A stretch of DNA of 51,366 nt from Agromyces seonyuensis (lineage in GTDB: Bacteria > Actinomycetota > Actinomycetes > Actinomycetales > Microbacteriaceae): positions 1 through 51,366 of the forward strand of contig NZ_WSTA01000021.1 in NCBI RefSeq assembly GCF_009789225.1. The letters run 5' to 3'. Shown here piece after piece: positions 48,143-51,366 of the stretch. Each line of letters opens with the position of its first letter. Positions within the stretch are counted from its first letter, which is position 1. The notes under the pieces were generated by a model, which saw nothing but the letters and a program-made list of their open reading frames with translations, ran no database searches and was not told the origin of the DNA. The translations under genes and the position numbers were made by a program.

Positions 48143-49078
48143 TCACTGCCCGTGGTGGTCGGGCACGACGAGGGTGTGCTCGTCGAGCTCGACGCCGACG
48201 TCCTCGAAGCAGCGCTGCACGTTGCCGAGCGTGAGGGTCGTCGCGGTCGGGCCGAACGCGAACTGGCTGCCGTTGAGCAGCAGCACCGAGTCGCACGCCT
48301 CGCGGGCGAGGTCGAGGTCGTGGGTGGAGACGATCACCGCGACGCCGCGCGCGGTGAGGAAGCGGATGGTGCGCAGCAGCGCCTCGCGGTTGGGACGGTC
48401 GAGGCCGTTGAACGGCTCGTCGAGCAGCAGCAGCCGGGGCTCGGCCGCGAAGGCGCGGGCGATGAAGCCGCGTTGCCGCTGCCCGCCCGAGAGCGCCCCG
48501 AACGGCGTCGTCGCGTGCTCGGCGAGGTCGACGGCGGCGATCGCGTCGCGCACGACCTGCCGGTCGCACTTGCCCGGCCAGCGGAACCACCCGAGACGCC
48601 GGTAGCGCCCCTGCATGACGACCTGCTCGAGCGTGATGGGGAAGCCGAGGTCGACGTCGGCCGTCTGGGGGAGGTAGCCCACGTGCCCGTGGTCGGTGCG
48701 CGTGCCCTCGGCCCCGGCATCCATGGCGCCGGCGACGAGCGGGACGAGCCCGAGGATGCCCGTGATGAGCGTCGATTTGCCGGCGCCGTTCGGGCCGATG
48801 AGGGCGACGGCCTCCCCCTCGTGCACGTCGAAGTGCAGGTCGCCGATGCCGGCGCCGCCCGGATGCCGGAACGCGGCGTCGCGGAGCCGCAGCACGACCG
48901 GCGCCGACGCGAAGTCGCGGCCGTGCACGCAGTCCGGGTCGAGATCGGCGCCGTGCGCCAGTGCGCCGAGGGAGCCCGTCGGTCCGGCTTCGCCGACGGG
49001 CCGGACCGCGGGCACGCCGACGGCGGCGACCGAACCGGTCGCCGCCTCGGGGACGCGCTCGTCCGAAGCTCCGCTCAT
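48143..49078 (-). CDS. znuC: Zinc ABC transporter ATP-binding protein (ZnuC-like)
   Basis: 311 residues. The first 60 are a Pro/Ala/Glu leader unusual for ZnuC. Then Walker [12 protein letters not shown]-loop [15 protein letters not shown], signature [15 protein letters not shown], Walker [13 protein letters not shown], and H-loop [10 protein letters not shown]. Energises zinc import with the two permeases and ZnuA. The start at ATG 49078 lies 4 bp after the znuA stop. Confidence 0.93.
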   Translation of the reverse strand: MSGASDERVPEAATGSVAAVGVPAVRPVGEAGPTGSLGALAHGADLDPDCVHGRDFASAPVVLRLRDAAFRHPGGAGIGDLHFDVHEGEAVALIGPNGAGKSTLITGILGLVPLVAGAMDAGAEGTRTDHGHVGYLPQTADVDLGFPITLEQVVMQGRYRRLGWFRWPGKCDRQVVRDAIAAVDLAEHATTPFGALSGGQRQRGFIARAFAAEPRLLLLDEPFNGLDRPNREALLRTIRFLTARGVAVIVSTHDLDLAREACDSVLLLNGSQFAFGPTATTLTLGNVQRCFEDVGVELDEHTLVVPDHHGQ

Positions 49079-49082
49079 GCGG

Positions 49083-50168
49083 TCATCCTGCCAGCGAATC
49101 GGGCAGCGCCGGGACGCTCGCGCCCCACGATCCGACGATCTGCGTGATGTTGTGGATCTGCGACGCGAGGTACGTCGCGCCGTCCGAGCCGGGCTCGCCG
49201 AGCGAGTCGCCGTAGAGGGCGTCGGGGCCCGAGTACACGGCAACGCCGGCCTCGGTCGCGATGGTCTCGGCGGTCGCGGGCGAGATGGACGTCTCGGAGA
49301 ACACGGCCTGGACACCGGTCTGCTCGATCGCGGCGACGAGCGCGTCGATCTGCGCGGCCGACGGCTCGGCGTTGTCGTCGAAGCTCGGGATGACGCTGCC
49401 GACGAAGGTGATGTCGAACTCGTCGACGAAGTACGTGAAGGCGTCGTGGTTGGTCACCAGCAGGCGCTCGGCGACGGGCACGGGGTCGATCGCGGCATCC
49501 GCCCAGGAGTCGAGGTCGTCGAGCAGGCCGAGGTAGTCGGCCCTCGCCGTCTCGAGCGCGGCGGCGTCGATGCCGTCGAGGTCGCCGAGCCCGCCGGCGA
49601 TGTTGCCGACCATCGTCTCGGCGTTCTCGATGCTCGTCCAGATGTGCGGGTTGCCCTCGGCGTGGTCGTGGTCGTCCTCGGCGTGCGCGTCGTCCGACTC
49701 GCCCTCGTGGCCGACCTCCTCGGCGTGGTCGTGATCGTGGTCGGACTCCCCCGTCTCGGCGAGCTCGATGCCCGTCGAGGCGTCGATGAGCACGCCGTCG
49801 AAGCCGCTCGCCGAGGTCGCGTCGTCGATCCAGGTCTCGAGTCCGGCCCCGTTGACGACGAGCGCGTCGGCGGAGGCGAGCGCCGCGAGCTGGGCGGCGG
49901 ACGGGTCGAACGAGTGCGCCGACTGGCCCGGCTGGATGAGCTGGGTGATCCCGGCCTGGTCCCCCACGAGCTCGCTCGTGAAGTCGCCGACCTGCGTGGT
50001 CGTAGCGACGATCTGCAGCGAGCCGTCGTCGCCCGCGGCGGGCCCGCCGGCGCACCCGGCGAGCACGAGCACTCCGGCGACGCCGAGCGCGGCGACCGCG
50101 CCCGTCTTCGCGACGCGCCCCGTTCGGGGTCGGGAAGGACGGCGGGCGTGCTCGGGCTGCGGGTTCAT
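49083..50168 (-). CDS. znuA: Zinc ABC transporter substrate-binding lipoprotein (ZnuA-like)
   Basis: 361 residues. Lipobox LAGC after the signal segment. SLQIVATTTQVGDFTSELVG begins the metal-binding fold, QSAHSFDPS carries the first ligand His, and NPHIWTSI the second. A loop between them is rich in His, Asp and Glu (SDHDHDHAEEVGHEG and DDHDHAEG), the mark of zinc-specific members. LLVTNHDAFTYF and VFSETSISP supply the other ligands. The start ATG 50168 is preceded by TAGGTT at seven bases, leaderless, with a Zur box further upstream. First gene of the zinc operon. Confidence 0.95.
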   Translation of the reverse strand: MNPQPEHARRPSRPRTGRVAKTGAVAALGVAGVLVLAGCAGGPAAGDDGSLQIVATTTQVGDFTSELVGDQAGITQLIQPGQSAHSFDPSAAQLAALASADALVVNGAGLETWIDDATSASGFDGVLIDASTGIELAETGESDHDHDHAEEVGHEGESDDAHAEDDHDHAEGNPHIWTSIENAETMVGNIAGGLGDLDGIDAAALETARADYLGLLDDLDSWADAAIDPVPVAERLLVTNHDAFTYFVDEFDITFVGSVIPSFDDNAEPSAAQIDALVAAIEQTGVQAVFSETSISPATAETIATEAGVAVYSGPDALYGDSLGEPGSDGATYLASQIHNITQIVGSWGASVPALPDSLAG

Positions 50169-50175
50169 GTCCCCC

Positions 50176-50181
50176 AACCTA
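50176..50181 (-). promoter_or_regulatory. -10 box TAGGTT, promoter of the znu operon
   Basis: Minus-strand TAGGTT ends seven bases before the ATG at 50168, so the operon mRNA would be leaderless. Confidence 0.55.
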
Positions 50182-50189
50182 GTTCTAAA

Positions 50190-50204
50190 TGAGAACGATT
50201 GTCA
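50190..50204. promoter_or_regulatory. Zur box upstream of znuA
   Basis: TGACAATCGTTCTCA on the minus strand is a 15-bp imperfect palindrome fitting the actinobacterial Zur consensus TGAAAATGATTTTCA at the TGA/TCA ends and the AAT/TT core. It lies in the -10/-35 spacer of the znu promoter, the right place for zinc-dependent repression. Confidence 0.8.
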
Positions 50205-50234
50205 ATCTCACCGGAACGACGCCCGGTCGACCCG

Positions 50235-51366
50235 TCACTCGAGCAGCAGTGCGGGCTCCTCGATGATCGACGCCACGTCGGCCAGGAACCGCGACGCGAC
50301 GTCGCCGTCGACGACGCGGTGGTCGAAGCTCGCGCCGACGGTCGTGACGAAGCGCGGCCGCACCTCGCCGTCGACGACCCACGGCTTCTGCTTGATCGTG
50401 CCGAGCGCGACGATCGCGACCTCGCCCGGGTTCAGGATCGGCGTGCCCGTGTCCATGCCGAAGACGCCGATGTTCGTCACGGTGATCGTGCCGTGCTGCA
50501 TCTCGGCGGGCTGCGTGCGGCCCTCGCGCGCCGTGAGCGTGAGCTGCTCGAGCGCCGTCGCGAGCTCGACCATCGACATCGACTGCGCGTCTTTCACGTT
50601 CGGCACGATGAGGCCGCGCGGCGTCGCGGCGGCGACGCCGAGGTTCACGTAGTGCTTGACGATGATCTCCGAGTCGGTCCACTGCGCGTTGACGCTCGGG
50701 TTGCGGCGCACGGCCCAGATGATCGCCTTCGCCATGACGAGCAGCGGCGACACCTTGACGGTCGCGTAGTCGGGCGAGGCCTTCAGCCGCTTGACGTACT
50801 CCATCGTGCGCGTGGCATCCACGTCGACGAACACCGACACGTGCGGCGCCGAGTACGCGCTCGACACCATCGCCTGCGCGATCGCCTTGCGCACGCCCTT
50901 GACCGGGATGCGTTCCTCGCGCCCGGACGGCACGTCCGGCGTCGTGATGTTGCGGAACACGCTCGCCTGGTTCGCCTCGCGGATGACGTCTTCGCGGGTG
51001 ACCTCGCCGCGCTCGCCCGTCGGGCTGACGCGCGCGAGCTCGACGCCGAGGTCCTTCGCGAGCTTGCGGATCGGCGGCTTCGCGAGCACGGGGTAGCCGG
51101 CCGAGCCCTGCGTCGTGCGCGCCGGGACGGCCTGCGCCACCGCGGCGGCGAGCGCGTCGGACGCCGCAGCGGGCGCGACGGCCGGCTCCGGGGCGTCGGG
51201 CACGGCAGGGGCGAACCGATCGTGGGCGACGGATGCCTCGGGGTGGCGTCGACGGCGACGCGACTCCGGCAGGCCCGACGTGCCGTGGCCGACGAGCACG
51301 GCGCCGCCGCCCTCCTCGGCCGCCGCGGGTGCGGGAGCGGGAGCGGGCTCGGCCGCCGGGGCCGGG
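50235..51366 (-). CDS. 2-oxoacid dehydrogenase E2 dihydrolipoamide acyltransferase (3' part, runs off the right edge)
   Basis: The gene enters from beyond 51366; the start and the lipoyl domain are outside. In view: a linker ([15 protein letters not shown] then a Pro/Ala hinge), the E1/E3-binding domain ([32 protein letters not shown]), and the catalytic domain ending [20 protein letters not shown] with the active His-x3-Asp-Gly. [20 protein letters not shown] is the acyltransferase opening. It could be the E2 of pyruvate or of branched-chain keto-acid dehydrogenase; the flexible linker pattern fits BkdC-type proteins. It sits upstream of znuA on the same strand, 66 bp away. Confidence 0.93.
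   Translation of the reverse strand, partial: PAPAAEPAPAPAPAAAEEGGGAVLVGHGTSGLPESRRRRRHPEASVAHDRFAPAVPDAPEPAVAPAAASDALAAAVAQAVPARTTQGSAGYPVLAKPPIRKLAKDLGVELARVSPTGERGEVTREDVIREANQASVFRNITTPDVPSGREERIPVKGVRKAIAQAMVSSAYSAPHVSVFVDVDATRTMEYVKRLKASPDYATVKVSPLLVMAKAIIWAVRRNPSVNAQWTDSEIIVKHYVNLGVAAATPRGLIVPNVKDAQSMSMVELATALEQLTLTAREGRTQPAEMQHGTITVTNIGVFGMDTGTPILNPGEVAIVALGTIKQKPWVVDGEVRPRFVTTVGASFDHRVVDGDVASRFLADVASIIEEPALLLE

Overview
The window is very GC-rich DNA (visibly around 70 percent) from an actinobacterium, most likely a member of the Microbacteriaceae. The reasons are the codon usage, many GTG starts, many TANNNT -10 boxes lying 6-7 bases in front of a start codon (leaderless genes), the rpmB-rpmG-rpsN order, and the family-typical intergenic repeat built from GGTCGAGTAGCGAAGC and its inverse. 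I cannot name the genus. There is no integrase, transposase, CRISPR array or phage gene.

Layout. 0.3-9.2 kb: a HEPN-like protein, a membrane protein, a secreted GH5 endoglycoceramidase-like enzyme, a CPA1 Na+/H+ antiporter, a CHAD protein, a MinD/ParA ATPase of the type linked to type VII secretion, a PPOX-class enzyme and an AI-2E family permease. 9.2-19 kb: tRNA-Gly(GCC) with a strong terminator, an MmyB-like regulator, small stress and metabolic genes (DUF1254/1214, cupin, alcohol dehydrogenase), a RelA/SpoT-domain protein, a divergent SDR/AraC pair, and a long-form GAPDH. 19-27.7 kb: two paralogous, tightly overlapping cassettes of WXG100-like proteins, large membrane-hairpin proteins and small accessory proteins, separated by a HAD phosphatase gene. 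This is the most interesting region. 27.7-38.7 kb: an HxlR regulator divergent from a fused two-flavin oxidoreductase, a catalytically degenerate beta-lactamase-like lipoprotein, a PIF1-like helicase, a CopD-CtaG fusion, HU, and ribosomal proteins S14, L33 and L28 in forms lacking the full zinc-binding cysteines. 38.7-51.4 kb: glutamate decarboxylase with a YrhK-like protein, an M50-type peptidase, a glycine betaine ABC operon interrupted by a tandem repeat array, a complete zinc uptake operon ending in its own Fur-family regulator, and the 3' part of a 2-oxoacid dehydrogenase E2 gene.

How the parts work together. The zinc operon (znuA-C-B-permease-zur) starts behind a near-consensus actinobacterial Zur palindrome at 50190-50204. 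The ribosomal proteins 12 kb away are of the zinc-free type, so the window carries two arms of zinc homeostasis, although I found no Zur box at the ribosomal operon. Osmotic and acid-stress functions (betaine ABC with CBS domains, gadB, Na+/H+ antiporter) are also present. The duplicated 19-27.7 kb cassettes look like cargo or accessory modules of a type VII secretion system whose core (EccB/C/D/E, MycP) is not in this window; the MinD-like ATPase at 6-7.3 kb may belong to the same system.
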